From Mycobacterium colombiense (GTDB lineage Bacteria; Actinomycetota; Actinomycetes; Mycobacteriales; Mycobacteriaceae): a DNA stretch of 47,150 nucleotides. The DNA is taken from assembly GCF_003284935.1 (NCBI RefSeq), contig NZ_QMEV01000042.1:1-47150 (forward strand), written 5' to 3'. This document shows positions 18,472 to 26,433 of this stretch, one piece after another. Position numbers and translations under genes: made by a program. Numbering within the stretch: the first letter of the stretch is position 1; the number at the start of each line of letters is the position of its first letter. The notes below the pieces were generated by a model. That model was not told the origin of the DNA, did no database searches, and saw only the letters and a list, made by a program, of their open reading frames with translations.

Positions 18472-18488
18472 AATTGTACGTAACAATT
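18472..18488. promoter_or_regulatory. Inverted repeat in the gtrA-purK divergent gap
   Basis: AATTGT-ACGTA-ACAATT, with perfect 6-bp arms in an AT-rich patch 56 bp before purK. It could be an operator acting on either gene. Confidence 0.4.
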
Positions 18489-18543
18489 CGGTGTCGGCGC
18501 CGGTCAACACGCCTTTAGCGCCGGGGAGTTTCGCCGTGACACC

Positions 18544-19869
18544 ATGATGGCCGTGCCGAGTACACGCCCGCCGGGCGCCGCCCCCTCCGCAGCGTCCCGG
18601 ACCGCCCCCCGCGCGGTCCCCGTCGTCGCGATGGTCGGCGGCGGCCAGCTTGCCCGAATGACCCACCAAGCGGCGATCGCCCTGGGGCAGACGCTGCGGG
18701 TGCTGGCCACCGCCGCCGACGAGCCGGCCGCGCTGGTCGCGCCCGACGTCGTCCTCGGATCGCACACCGACATCGACGACCTGCGCCGGGTGGCGGCGGG
18801 TGCCGACGTGCTGACGTTCGACCACGAGCACGTGCCGAACGAACTGCTGGACAAGCTGGTCGCCGAGGGCGTCAATGTGGCCCCGCCGCCGCAGGCCCTG
18901 GTGCACGCGCAGGACAAGCTCGTCATGCGCCGCCGGCTGGAGGCCCTGGGCGTCCCGGTGCCCCGCTACGCCGAGATCGGCAGCGTCGACGAACTCGACG
19001 CCTTCGCGCGGCGCATCGCCGGCCCGGTGGTCGTCAAGGCGGTCCGCGGCGGCTACGACGGGCGCGGGGTGCGGATGGCGCGCGACCCGCTGCACGCCCG
19101 CGAGATCGCGACCGCGTTCCTGGCCGATGGGGTGCCGGTGATGGCCGAGGAGCAGGTGAACCTGCGCCGCGAACTCTCCGCCCTGGTGGCCCGGTCGCCG
19201 TTCGGCCAGGGTGCCGCGTGGCCGGTCGTCGAGACCGTGCAGCGGGACGGGATCTGCGTGCAGGTGATCGCTCCCGCGCCGGAGCTGTCCGGCGAACGGG
19301 CCGCCGCCGCGCAACAGCTGGCGCTGCGGCTGGCGGCCGAGCTGGGCGTGGTCGGGGTGCTCGCCGTCGAGCTCTTCGAGACGGTGGACGGCGACCTGCT
19401 GGTCAACGAGCTGGCGATGCGGCCGCACAACTCCGGGCACTGGACCATGGACGGCTCGCGCACCAGCCAGTTCGAGCAGCATCTGCGCGCGGTGCTGGAC
19501 TACCCGCTGGGCGACACCGACGCCCTGGGGGCGGTGACGGTTATGGCCAACGTGCTGGGCGCCCCCGAGATCCCGCGGATGAGCGTCGACGAGCGGCTGC
19601 ACCACCTGTTCGCGCGGATGCCCGACGCCCGCGTGCACCTGTACGGCAAACAGGAACGACCCGGCCGCAAGGTCGGCCACATCAACTTCGTCCGCTCGGG
19701 GCCGGCGGATCGTGACACCGTCGCCAAGCTGCGGGAACGCGCCGAGCTGGCGGCACACTGGTTGTCACACGGGCAGTGGGCGGACGGATGGGATCCACAT
19801 GCCGGCGACGATGAACAGGGCAGTGCGATCGACAATGGCGGGAGAAGCGGCATAAATGACCATGAGTAA
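18544..19869 (+). CDS. purK: N5-carboxyaminoimidazole ribonucleotide synthase PurK
   Basis: 441 residues. PurK uses ATP and bicarbonate to make N5-CAIR from AIR in purine synthesis. The N-terminal nucleotide fold has VAMVGGGQLARMTHQAAIAL, and the ATP-grasp core shows VVKAVRGGYDGRGVRM and LVNELAMRPHNSGHWTMDGS. About 28 residues of low-complexity sequence precede the core, so a start further in cannot be excluded; two ATGs lie together at 18544 and 18547. The 3' end overlaps purE by 14 nt, and PurE performs the next step. Confidence 0.95.
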   Translation: MMAVPSTRPPGAAPSAASRTAPRAVPVVAMVGGGQLARMTHQAAIALGQTLRVLATAADEPAALVAPDVVLGSHTDIDDLRRVAAGADVLTFDHEHVPNELLDKLVAEGVNVAPPPQALVHAQDKLVMRRRLEALGVPVPRYAEIGSVDELDAFARRIAGPVVVKAVRGGYDGRGVRMARDPLHAREIATAFLADGVPVMAEEQVNLRRELSALVARSPFGQGAAWPVVETVQRDGICVQVIAPAPELSGERAAAAQQLALRLAAELGVVGVLAVELFETVDGDLLVNELAMRPHNSGHWTMDGSRTSQFEQHLRAVLDYPLGDTDALGAVTVMANVLGAPEIPRMSVDERLHHLFARMPDARVHLYGKQERPGRKVGHINFVRSGPADRDTVAKLRERAELAAHWLSHGQWADGWDPHAGDDEQGSAIDNGGRSGINDHE

Positions 19870-20377
19870 GCAGCCGAGGGTCGGCGTGATCATGGGCAGC
19901 GACAGCGACTGGTCGGTGATGGCCGACGCCGCGGCGGCGCTGGCCGAGTTCGACGTGCCGGCCGAGGTCCGGGTCGTCTCCGCGCACCGCACCCCGCAGG
20001 TGATGTTCGACTACGCGCGCGACGCGGCCGGGCGCGGCATCGAGGTGATCATCGCGGGGGCCGGGGGAGCCGCGCACCTGCCGGGCATGGTCGCCTCCGC
20101 GACGCCGCTGCCGGTGATCGGCGTCCCGGTGCCGCTGGCGCGCCTGGACGGCCTGGACTCGCTGCTGTCGATCGTGCAGATGCCCGCCGGTGTGCCGGTG
20201 GCCACGGTCTCCATCGGGGGAGCCCGCAACGCGGGCCTGCTGGCCGTGCGCATCCTCGGTTCCTCGGACCCGGCGCTGCGGGCGCGGATCGTGGAGTTCC
20301 AGGAGCAGCTGGCCGCGAGCGTGCGGGCCAAGGATGAGGCGCTCCAGCAGCGTCAGGGTAAAGTTACCGGCGAGTAG
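19856..20377 (+). CDS. purE: N5-CAIR mutase PurE
   Basis: 173 residues. It converts N5-CAIR to CAIR, directly after PurK. Seen: the substrate loop VGVIMGSDSDWSVM, then VVSAHRTPQVMFDYAR with the conserved histidine, and IAGAGGAAHLPGMVAS, all class I PurE signatures. The start is either the ATG at 19856 or the one at 19862; both lie inside the purK reading frame. The acyl-CoA dehydrogenase follows after 15 nt. Matches Rv3275c. Confidence 0.95.
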   Translation: MTMSKQPRVGVIMGSDSDWSVMADAAAALAEFDVPAEVRVVSAHRTPQVMFDYARDAAGRGIEVIIAGAGGAAHLPGMVASATPLPVIGVPVPLARLDGLDSLLSIVQMPAGVPVATVSIGGARNAGLLAVRILGSSDPALRARIVEFQEQLAASVRAKDEALQQRQGKVTGE

Positions 20378-20392
20378 CAATAGGAGGCCGAG

Positions 20393-21562
20393 ATGGCTGG
20401 ATGGGCCGGAAACCCCACCTTTGATTTGTTCCAATTGCCCGAGGAGCACACCGAATTGCGGGCGGCGATCCGCGCGCTGGCGGAGAAGGAGATCGCCCCG
20501 CACGCCGCCGACGTGGACGAGAACTCCCGGTTCCCCGAGGAGGCGCTGGCGGCGCTGAACGCGTCCGGTTTCAACGCCGTACACGTGCCCGAGGAATACG
20601 GCGGGCAGGGCGCGGACTCGGTGGCGGCCTGCATCGTGATCGAGGAAGTCGCCCGCGTCGACGCGTCGGCGTCGCTGATTCCGGCGGTCAACAAGCTGGG
20701 CACCATGGGGCTGATCCTGCGCGGCTCCGACGAGCTGAAGAAGCAGGTGCTGCCCTCGATCGCCGACGGCACCGCGATGGCGTCCTACGCGCTGTCCGAG
20801 CGCGAGGCCGGCAGCGACGCGGCCTCGATGCGGACCCGCGCCAAGGCCGACGGGGACGACTGGATCCTCAACGGCGCCAAGTGCTGGATCACCAACGGCG
20901 GCAAGTCGAGCTGGTACACGGTGATGGCCGTGACCGACCCGGACAAGGGCGCCAACGGCATCTCGTCGTTCATGGTGCACGCCGACGACGAGGGCTTCTC
21001 GGTGGGGCCCAAGGAGCGCAAGCTCGGCATCAAGGGCTCACCGACCACCGAGCTCTACTTCGAGAACTGCCGCGTCCCGGGCGACCGGATCATCGGCGAG
21101 CCCGGTACCGGCTTCAAGACCGCGCTGGCGACGCTGGACCACACCCGGCCCACCATCGGTGCCCAGGCGGTCGGCATCGCCCAGGGCGCGCTGGACGCCG
21201 CCATCGCCTACACCAAGGACCGCAAGCAGTTCGGCCATCCGGTCAGCGACAACCAGGGCGTGCAGTTCATGCTCGCCGACATGGCCATGAAGGTGGAATC
21301 CGCGCGGCTGATGGTCTACCACGCCGCCGCCCGCGCCGAGCGTGGCGAATCCCACCTGGGCTTCATCTCCGCCGCCTCGAAGTGCCTGGCCTCCGACGTC
21401 GCGATGGAGGTCACCACCGACGCGGTGCAGCTGTTCGGCGGGGCCGGCTACACCGTGGACTTCCCCGTCGAGCGGATGATGCGCGACGCCAAGATCACCC
21501 AGATCTACGAGGGCACCAACCAGATTCAGCGCGTCGTGATGTCGCGGGCGCTGCTGCGCTGA
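20393..21562 (+). CDS. fadE25: Acyl-CoA dehydrogenase FadE25
   Basis: 389 residues, a full-length short/medium-chain-type acyl-CoA dehydrogenase. Seen: MASYALSEREAGSDAASMRT and CWITNGGKSSWY for the FAD and substrate site, RKQFGHPVSDNQGVQFMLAD in the helical domain, and YEGTNQIQRVVMSRALLR at the C-terminus, where the catalytic glutamate of the EGT motif lies. GGAGG precedes the ATG. The gene ends in a hairpin that begins at the A of its stop codon. It follows purE by 15 nt, so it may share that transcript despite the unrelated pathway, as in M. tuberculosis (Rv3274c). Confidence 0.95.
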   Translation: MAGWAGNPTFDLFQLPEEHTELRAAIRALAEKEIAPHAADVDENSRFPEEALAALNASGFNAVHVPEEYGGQGADSVAACIVIEEVARVDASASLIPAVNKLGTMGLILRGSDELKKQVLPSIADGTAMASYALSEREAGSDAASMRTRAKADGDDWILNGAKCWITNGGKSSWYTVMAVTDPDKGANGISSFMVHADDEGFSVGPKERKLGIKGSPTTELYFENCRVPGDRIIGEPGTGFKTALATLDHTRPTIGAQAVGIAQGALDAAIAYTKDRKQFGHPVSDNQGVQFMLADMAMKVESARLMVYHAAARAERGESHLGFISAASKCLASDVAMEVTTDAVQLFGGAGYTVDFPVERMMRDAKITQIYEGTNQIQRVVMSRALLR

Positions 21563-21576
21563 TCGCCTTCGGCGAT
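21562..21576 (+). terminator. Hairpin at the end of fadE25
   Basis: ATCGCC-TTC-GGCGAT: perfect 6-bp stem with a stable 3-nt loop, starting on the last base of the stop codon. No T-tract follows, as is common in mycobacterial terminators. Confidence 0.55.
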
Positions 21577-21717
21577 GCTGCTGGGAAAAGCCGAACCGCA
21601 CCGCTTAGGATCTCCACTCGGTGCGTGAAGTCCACACCGACAGTCGGTAAACAGCCACCGACTCACGTCCGACCACCTCACGGAGCAAAGGGTCGTATCG
21701 CGGCAAGGGGGTCTGCT

Positions 21718-21765
21718 GTGCAGAACGTGACTACCCGAGCCCGTTCACAGATGGCCGGGAATTGA
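21718..21765 (+). CDS. Candidate 15-codon leader ORF coupled to the PP2C gene
   Basis: GTG at 21718 preceded by AAGGGGG with six bases between, then 15 codons (VQNVTTRARSQMAGN) to a TGA at 21763-21765. That stop overlaps the TTG start of the phosphatase gene (TTGA). The phosphatase has no well-placed ribosome binding site of its own, so translation of this short ORF may be what delivers ribosomes to it. It has no recognisable function as a peptide. Alternatively the phosphatase starts elsewhere and the ORF is chance. Confidence 0.45.
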   Translation: MQNVTTRARSQMAGN

Positions 21766-22955
21766 TACCGACGCGCGCTGTCGCCACGCCGACGGCGAGT
21801 TGGCAGTCGTTGTCGTTGCTGTTGGTCGAGGACGACCGCGCCGACGCGGTGCTGGTGGAAGAGCTGATCACCGACGCGGCCACCGACATCCGGGTGGTGT
21901 GGGCGAAGTCCATGGAGCACGCCGAACGCGAGCTGGCGTCCTCGCGGCCCGACTGCGTGCTGCTGGATCTGCACCTGCCCGACGCCAGCGGGTTCGACGC
22001 GTTGAACCGCATCGCCACCCTCGACGCGACCGTTCCGATCGTGGTGCTGACCGGGCTGAACGACGAGTACTTCGGGGCGTCGGCCGTCGCCGCCGGTGCC
22101 CAGGACTACCTGGTGAAGGGCCGGGTCGAGCCGGAGATGCTGCGCCGCGCGCTGCTGTACGCGATCGAGCGCAAGCGTGCCGAGCTCATCGCCGCCGATC
22201 TGCACGCGACGCAGCTGCGGGCCCGGGAGAACGCGCTGCTGGAACGCGGACTGCTGCCGTCGCCGCTGCTGCTGGACAACCCGGGCATCGCCATCGTCGC
22301 CCGATACCGGCCGAGCCGCGAGGACGCGCTGCTGTGCGGGGATTTCTACGACGTGGTCCAGACGCCCGACCGGGTCGTGCACGTGCTGATCGGCGACGTC
22401 GCCGGGCACGGCCCACACGAGGCGGCGCTGGGCGCGGCCCTGCGGATCGCGTTTCGCGCGCTCACCTTCGCCGGGGTGCACGGCGTCGAACGGATGCGCC
22501 AGCTCGAGCGGGTCTTGTATTCGGAACGCACCGGCACCGGGATTTTCGCGACCGTGCTCAGCCTGGAGATCTCGCCCGACAGTCCGGGGATGAGCGTCGT
22601 CCGCGCCGGGCATCCCGGGATGCTGCTGCAGGCCGGCGGAACGGTGGAGTGGTTGGAGCCGCCGGGCGGCCCGGCGCTGGGTCTGCTCGCCGGTGACTGG
22701 CCGCGAGAAGAGCTGGAGCTGCGCGCGGGTGAGGGCCTGCTGTTGCTGACCGACGGGCTCTACGAGGGATATTCGGGCGAAGGCACGCAACGGCTCGGCG
22801 AGGACGGCCTGCTTGCCCTGGCCCGCACGCACGCCGACCGGCCGGGTCCCGCGTTCGTCGACGCGCTGATCAACGGGGCGCAGGAACTCGCGCAGCCCCG
22901 CGGCGGCCTCACCGACGACATCGCCGTGCTGCGGCTGGAGAGGACGACCCCGTGA
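21762..22955 (+). CDS. Response regulator with RsbU-type PP2C phosphatase output
   Basis: 397 residues. Receiver domain about 17-135, with acidic EDD at 23-25, phospho-acceptor Asp69 in VLLDLHLPD, and Lys119 in YLVKG. Then a PP2C SpoIIE/RsbU domain with GDFYDV (193-198), GDVAGHG (211-217), GHPGMLL, LLLTDGLYEG and a final LTDDIAVL; the metal-binding aspartates are all present. Such proteins dephosphorylate STAS anti-anti-sigma factors when activated. The TTG at 21762 overlaps the stop of a 15-codon leader ORF; the frame is open further upstream without a good start. The stop overlaps the GTG of the kinase gene (GTGA). A role in sigma-F control is inferred. Confidence 0.92.
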   Translation: MIPTRAVATPTASWQSLSLLLVEDDRADAVLVEELITDAATDIRVVWAKSMEHAERELASSRPDCVLLDLHLPDASGFDALNRIATLDATVPIVVLTGLNDEYFGASAVAAGAQDYLVKGRVEPEMLRRALLYAIERKRAELIAADLHATQLRARENALLERGLLPSPLLLDNPGIAIVARYRPSREDALLCGDFYDVVQTPDRVVHVLIGDVAGHGPHEAALGAALRIAFRALTFAGVHGVERMRQLERVLYSERTGTGIFATVLSLEISPDSPGMSVVRAGHPGMLLQAGGTVEWLEPPGGPALGLLAGDWPREELELRAGEGLLLLTDGLYEGYSGEGTQRLGEDGLLALARTHADRPGPAFVDALINGAQELAQPRGGLTDDIAVLRLERTTP

Positions 22956-24556
22956 CGGAATCGCGTCCGCTTCGGTTGAGGGAACTCACCGTGCGGGGGT
23001 GGCTGGCGCTCGTGTTGTGGATCATGGGCGCTACGGTCCTCGTCGGGGCGCTGGTCGGCGCGGCGTTGCTGCACCGCACCGACGAGGTGTCGCACGAGGT
23101 GGCCGCCCAGATCCAGCCGGCGCGGGTCGCGGCGGCCCGGCTGCAGGCGGCCCTGCGGGACCAGGAGACCGGGATGCGTGGCTACCTGATCGCCGCCGAC
23201 CGGCAATTCCTGGCTCCCTATTACGACGGGCAACGCGCCGAACAGGCCGCCGCCGACGAGATCCGCCAATTGGTGGGCGGGCGTGCGGAGTTGATGGCCG
23301 ATCTGGGCGCCGTCGAGGCCGCCGCCGCCGACTGGCGGAACAGCTACGCCGAGCCGCTTATCGCCAACGTCGCCCCCAAGACACCGAGCGTCATCAGCCC
23401 CCGCACGGCCGACGTGGGGAAGATGAAATTCGACCGTCTCCGTGAGCTTTTCGATACCCAGAACTCCCATCTGACGGTGGCCGCCGCGGCCGCCACCGAC
23501 GAACTCAACGAGATCAACGGCTGGCGCGACTGGGTGCTGGGCACCACGGTGCTGATCGTCATCGGGGCGGCCCTGGTGCTGGGGTTGCTCAGCCGTGCCG
23601 CGATCACCCGTCCGATCGCGGCGCTGGCCGCGGCCTGCCGGCGGATCGCCGAGGGCAGCTTCGACGAAACCATCTCGGCTCCCAAGCGGCCCAGGGACAT
23701 TCGCAACATGGCGATCAGCGTGGAGAACATGCGCAAGCGCATCGTCGAGGAACTCGAGGTGTCGCACGGTGCCCAGGCGCAGCTGGACGAGCAGGCCGCC
23801 GAGTTGCGCCGGTCCAACACCGAACTCGAGCAGTTCGCCTACGTCGCCTCCCACGACCTGCAGGAGCCGCTGCGCAAGGTCGCGTCGTTCTGTCAGCTGC
23901 TGGAAAAGCGCTACGGCGACCAGCTCGACGAGCGCGGCATCGAATACATCGGCTTCGCGGTCGACGGCGCCAAGCGCATGCAGGCGCTGATCAACGACCT
24001 GCTCACCTTCTCCCGGGTGGGCCGGCTGGGCACCACCGAGACCGAGGTGGCGCTCGACGCGACGCTGGACGCCGGGCTGGCCAACCTGGTCGTCGCGATC
24101 GAGGAATCCGACGCCGAGATCGTGCGCCCGGCCGAGCCGCTGCCGCAGATCGTCGGGGATCCGATGCTGCTGACGATGCTGTGGCAGAACCTGATCGGCA
24201 ACGCGATCAAGTTCCGGCACAAGGATCGCCGGCCCCGCATCGTCATCGACTGCGCACCGGGCACCGGCACTCACGACGGGCAGTGGTTGCTGAGCGTGGC
24301 GGACAACGGCATCGGCATCCCGGAGGAGTTCTCCGACAAGGTCTTCGTGATCTTCCAGCGGCTGCACGGCCGGGATGTGTACGCCGGCACCGGGGTTGGC
24401 CTGGCGCTGGTGAAGAAGATCATCGAGCACCACGGCGGCACCGTGCGGATCGACACGTCCTACACCGACGGGACCCGATTCGAATTCACCCTGCCCATGC
24501 CCGAATCCGTCGACGACGAAGCAGACCCGGTCGCTTTGGAAGGAGCGCATCAATGA
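22952..24556 (+). CDS. CHASE3 sensor histidine kinase (phytochrome-like HisKA)
   Basis: 534 residues. TM1 about 17-40; extracytoplasmic CHASE3 domain about 41-190 with the marker LRDQETGMRGYLIAAD; TM2 about 197-215; HAMP about 216-270; a coiled coil; then HisKA with YVASHDLQEPLRKV, phospho-acceptor His301. The HATPase has WQNLIGNAIKF, VADNGIGIPEEF and GTGVGLALVKKIIEHHGG, so it looks active. The SHDLQEPL type of HisKA is that of Cph1-like kinases, whose partners are Rcp1-like single receivers, and one follows directly. Both ends overlap neighbours (GTGA and ATGA). The stimulus is unknown. Confidence 0.93.
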   Translation: MTESRPLRLRELTVRGWLALVLWIMGATVLVGALVGAALLHRTDEVSHEVAAQIQPARVAAARLQAALRDQETGMRGYLIAADRQFLAPYYDGQRAEQAAADEIRQLVGGRAELMADLGAVEAAAADWRNSYAEPLIANVAPKTPSVISPRTADVGKMKFDRLRELFDTQNSHLTVAAAAATDELNEINGWRDWVLGTTVLIVIGAALVLGLLSRAAITRPIAALAAACRRIAEGSFDETISAPKRPRDIRNMAISVENMRKRIVEELEVSHGAQAQLDEQAAELRRSNTELEQFAYVASHDLQEPLRKVASFCQLLEKRYGDQLDERGIEYIGFAVDGAKRMQALINDLLTFSRVGRLGTTETEVALDATLDAGLANLVVAIEESDAEIVRPAEPLPQIVGDPMLLTMLWQNLIGNAIKFRHKDRRPRIVIDCAPGTGTHDGQWLLSVADNGIGIPEEFSDKVFVIFQRLHGRDVYAGTGVGLALVKKIIEHHGGTVRIDTSYTDGTRFEFTLPMPESVDDEADPVALEGAHQ

Positions 24557-25002
24557 CGACACCCGAAGGCAGAGCCATCGACATCCTGCTGGTCGAGGAC
24601 GATCCGGGTGACGAGCTCATCACGCGAGAAGCCTTCGAGCACAACAAGCTCAAGAACCGGCTGCACGTCGCCCACGACGGGGAGGAAGGCCTCAACTACC
24701 TTTACCGGCGCGGTGAATACGCCGACGCGCCGCGGCCCGACCTCATCCTGCTCGATCTGAATCTGCCCAAATACGACGGCCGCCAGCTGCTGGAGAAGAT
24801 CAAGTCCGACCCCGACCTGGCTCGCATCCCGGTCGTCGTGCTCACCACCTCCTCGGCGGAGGAAGACATCCTCAAGAGCTACAAGCTGCACGCGAACGCC
24901 TACGTCACCAAACCCGTCGACCTCGATCAGTTCATGAAGGCCGTCCGCCAGATCGACGAGTTCTTCGTTCAGGTCGTGCGGCTACCCGGCAACGGGAGCT
25001 GA
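24553..25002 (+). CDS. Rcp1-like single-domain response regulator
   Basis: 149 residues, a receiver domain only. ILLVEDDPGDELITREAF at the N-terminus, phospho-acceptor Asp68 in LILLDLNLPKYDG, the conserved Thr in VVVLTTSS, and Lys in AYVTKPVDLDQF. There is no output domain, so it probably passes phosphate on or acts by protein contact. The ATG overlaps the kinase stop (ATGA). With the PP2C receiver this gives one kinase two possible targets. GGAG is present within the kinase end as a ribosome binding site. Confidence 0.93.
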   Translation: MTTPEGRAIDILLVEDDPGDELITREAFEHNKLKNRLHVAHDGEEGLNYLYRRGEYADAPRPDLILLDLNLPKYDGRQLLEKIKSDPDLARIPVVVLTTSSAEEDILKSYKLHANAYVTKPVDLDQFMKAVRQIDEFFVQVVRLPGNGS

Positions 25003-25067
25003 TCGCGCGGCGCCCGCCGCGATAGCCAGCCGATCAACCACCCGAGCACGATCAGCAAGACAAACAC
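24969..25067 (-). CDS. Candidate 32-residue single-helix membrane peptide
   Basis: GTG at 25067, stop at 24969; VFVLLIVLGWLIGWLSRRAP then a polar tail. One hydrophobic helix ending in Arg-Arg, the usual form of a small inner-membrane peptide. It is antisense to the end of the response regulator gene, and its start lies in the arm of a strong hairpin, which would hinder translation. No ribosome binding site is clear. Weak candidate. Confidence 0.25.
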   Translation of the reverse strand: MFVLLIVLGWLIGWLSRRAPRDQLPLPGSRTT

Positions 25068-25086
25068 GGCCGGTCAGCCGGCCGTG
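25065..25086 (+). terminator. Strong hairpin after the signalling operon
   Basis: CACGGCCGG-TCAG-CCGGCCGTG: perfect 9-bp GC-rich stem and 4-nt loop, 62 nt after the response regulator stop. It most likely ends the three-gene transcript. Confidence 0.7.
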
Positions 25087-25204
25087 CCGAAAACGGACCG
25101 TGGAATCGCTCGGTGTCCTGGGCTTCTCATCAGCCATCGATGCTACGTGCTAGGGCTGCAAACAGCGGGCACACAGTGACCTCTTATCGAATGTCAAGGG
25201 TTTG

Positions 25205-25224
25205 TATATTCACGGTTGGTTAAC
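25205..25224 (+). promoter_or_regulatory. Possible pstS2 promoter with Pho-box-like direct repeat
   Basis: ATTCAC at 25208-25213 and GTTAAC at 25219-25224 are 11 bp apart, the geometry of PhoB/RegX3-type direct-repeat sites. TATATT (25205-25210) could be a -10. The patch is AT-rich compared with its surroundings. The rest of the 25087-25296 gap shows nothing else clear. Confidence 0.35.
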
Positions 25225-25296
25225 TTTTGTTGTTCCCTGGGCAGTAGCCGGCGGTGAGGCCTGCGCGTTCGCCGCCGCGACGTGCGAAGGAGTTGC

Positions 25297-26400
25297 GTGA
25301 GGTTCGCTCGATACGGCGCCCCGCTGATCCTGGCGACCGCGACCGCCCTGGCGCTGACGGGCTGCGGCCACTCGAACTCGTCGGGCTCCGGGGCCAAGCC
25401 GGCATCAGTGGACTGCGGCGGCAAAAAGGTGCTCAAGGACGCCGGCTCCACCGCGCAGCAGAACGCGATCGAGCAATTCGTCTACGCCTACGTCCGCGCC
25501 TGCCCGGGCTACACGCTGGACTACAACGCCAACGGCTCGGGCGCCGGTGTCACGCAGTTCGTCAACAATCAGACCGACCTTGCCGGTTCGGATGTGCCGC
25601 TGGATCCCACCACCGGCCAGAACGACCGGGCCGCGGCGCGGTGCAATTCGCCGGCCTGGGACCTGCCGACGGTCTTCGGGCCGATCGCGGTGACCTACCA
25701 CCTCGCCGGGGTCAACGGGCTGAAACTGGACGGGCCCACCGTCGCGAAGATCTTCAACGGCGCCATCACCAAGTGGGACGACCCGGCGCTCAAGGCCATC
25801 AACCCGAGCCTGAACCTGCCCTCGACGCCCATCGCGGTCATCTTCCGCAGCGACAAGTCCGGTACCACCGCCAACTTCCAGAAGTACCTCGACGGCGCGT
25901 CCAACGGCGCCTGGGGCAAGGGCACCAGCGAGACGTTCACCGGCGGCGTCGGTCAGGGCGCCAGCGGGAACAACGGCACGTCGGCGCTGCTGCAGAACAC
26001 CGACGGGTCGATCACCTACAACGAGTGGTCGTTCGCGGTCGGCAAGCAGCTGAGCATGGCGTCGATCATCACGTCGGCCGGACCGGACGCGGTGCCCATC
26101 ACCAAGGACTCCGTCGAGAAGACGATCGCCGGGGCCACCTTCCAGGGGCAGGGCAACGACCTGGTGCTGGACACCTCGTCGTTCTACAAGCCCACCCAGC
26201 AGGGCGCCTACCCGATCGTGCTGGCGACCTACGAAATCGTGTGCTCGAAATATCCGGACGCGGCGACGGGCTCCGCGGTGAAGGCGTTCATGCAGGCCGC
26301 GATCGGGCCGGGCCAGGACGGACTGGACCAGTACGGTTCCATCCCGCTGCCCAGCTCGTTCACGGCGAAGTTGTCGAGCGCGGTCAATGCGATTTCCTGA
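25297..26400 (+). CDS. pstS2: Phosphate-binding lipoprotein PstS2
   Basis: 367 residues. Lipoprotein signal: MRFARYGAPLILATATALAL followed by lipobox LTGC, lipidated Cys23. The mature protein has the PstS phosphate pocket (NANGSGAGVTQF, AGSDVPL, and RSDKSGTT). It binds phosphate outside the membrane for a PstCA transporter. I chose the GTG at 25297, with GAAGGAG upstream, over a GTG at 25282. It precedes pknD by 33 nt, the same pairing as Rv0932c-Rv0931c in M. tuberculosis, but at a different chromosomal place. No pstA/pstC genes are in the window, so it may serve as a sensor partner of PknD. Confidence 0.93.
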   Translation: MRFARYGAPLILATATALALTGCGHSNSSGSGAKPASVDCGGKKVLKDAGSTAQQNAIEQFVYAYVRACPGYTLDYNANGSGAGVTQFVNNQTDLAGSDVPLDPTTGQNDRAAARCNSPAWDLPTVFGPIAVTYHLAGVNGLKLDGPTVAKIFNGAITKWDDPALKAINPSLNLPSTPIAVIFRSDKSGTTANFQKYLDGASNGAWGKGTSETFTGGVGQGASGNNGTSALLQNTDGSITYNEWSFAVGKQLSMASIITSAGPDAVPITKDSVEKTIAGATFQGQGNDLVLDTSSFYKPTQQGAYPIVLATYEIVCSKYPDAATGSAVKAFMQAAIGPGQDGLDQYGSIPLPSSFTAKLSSAVNAIS

Positions 26401-26433
26401 CCGACGCCTCGGACCAGCGAAGGAGGCTCGACG

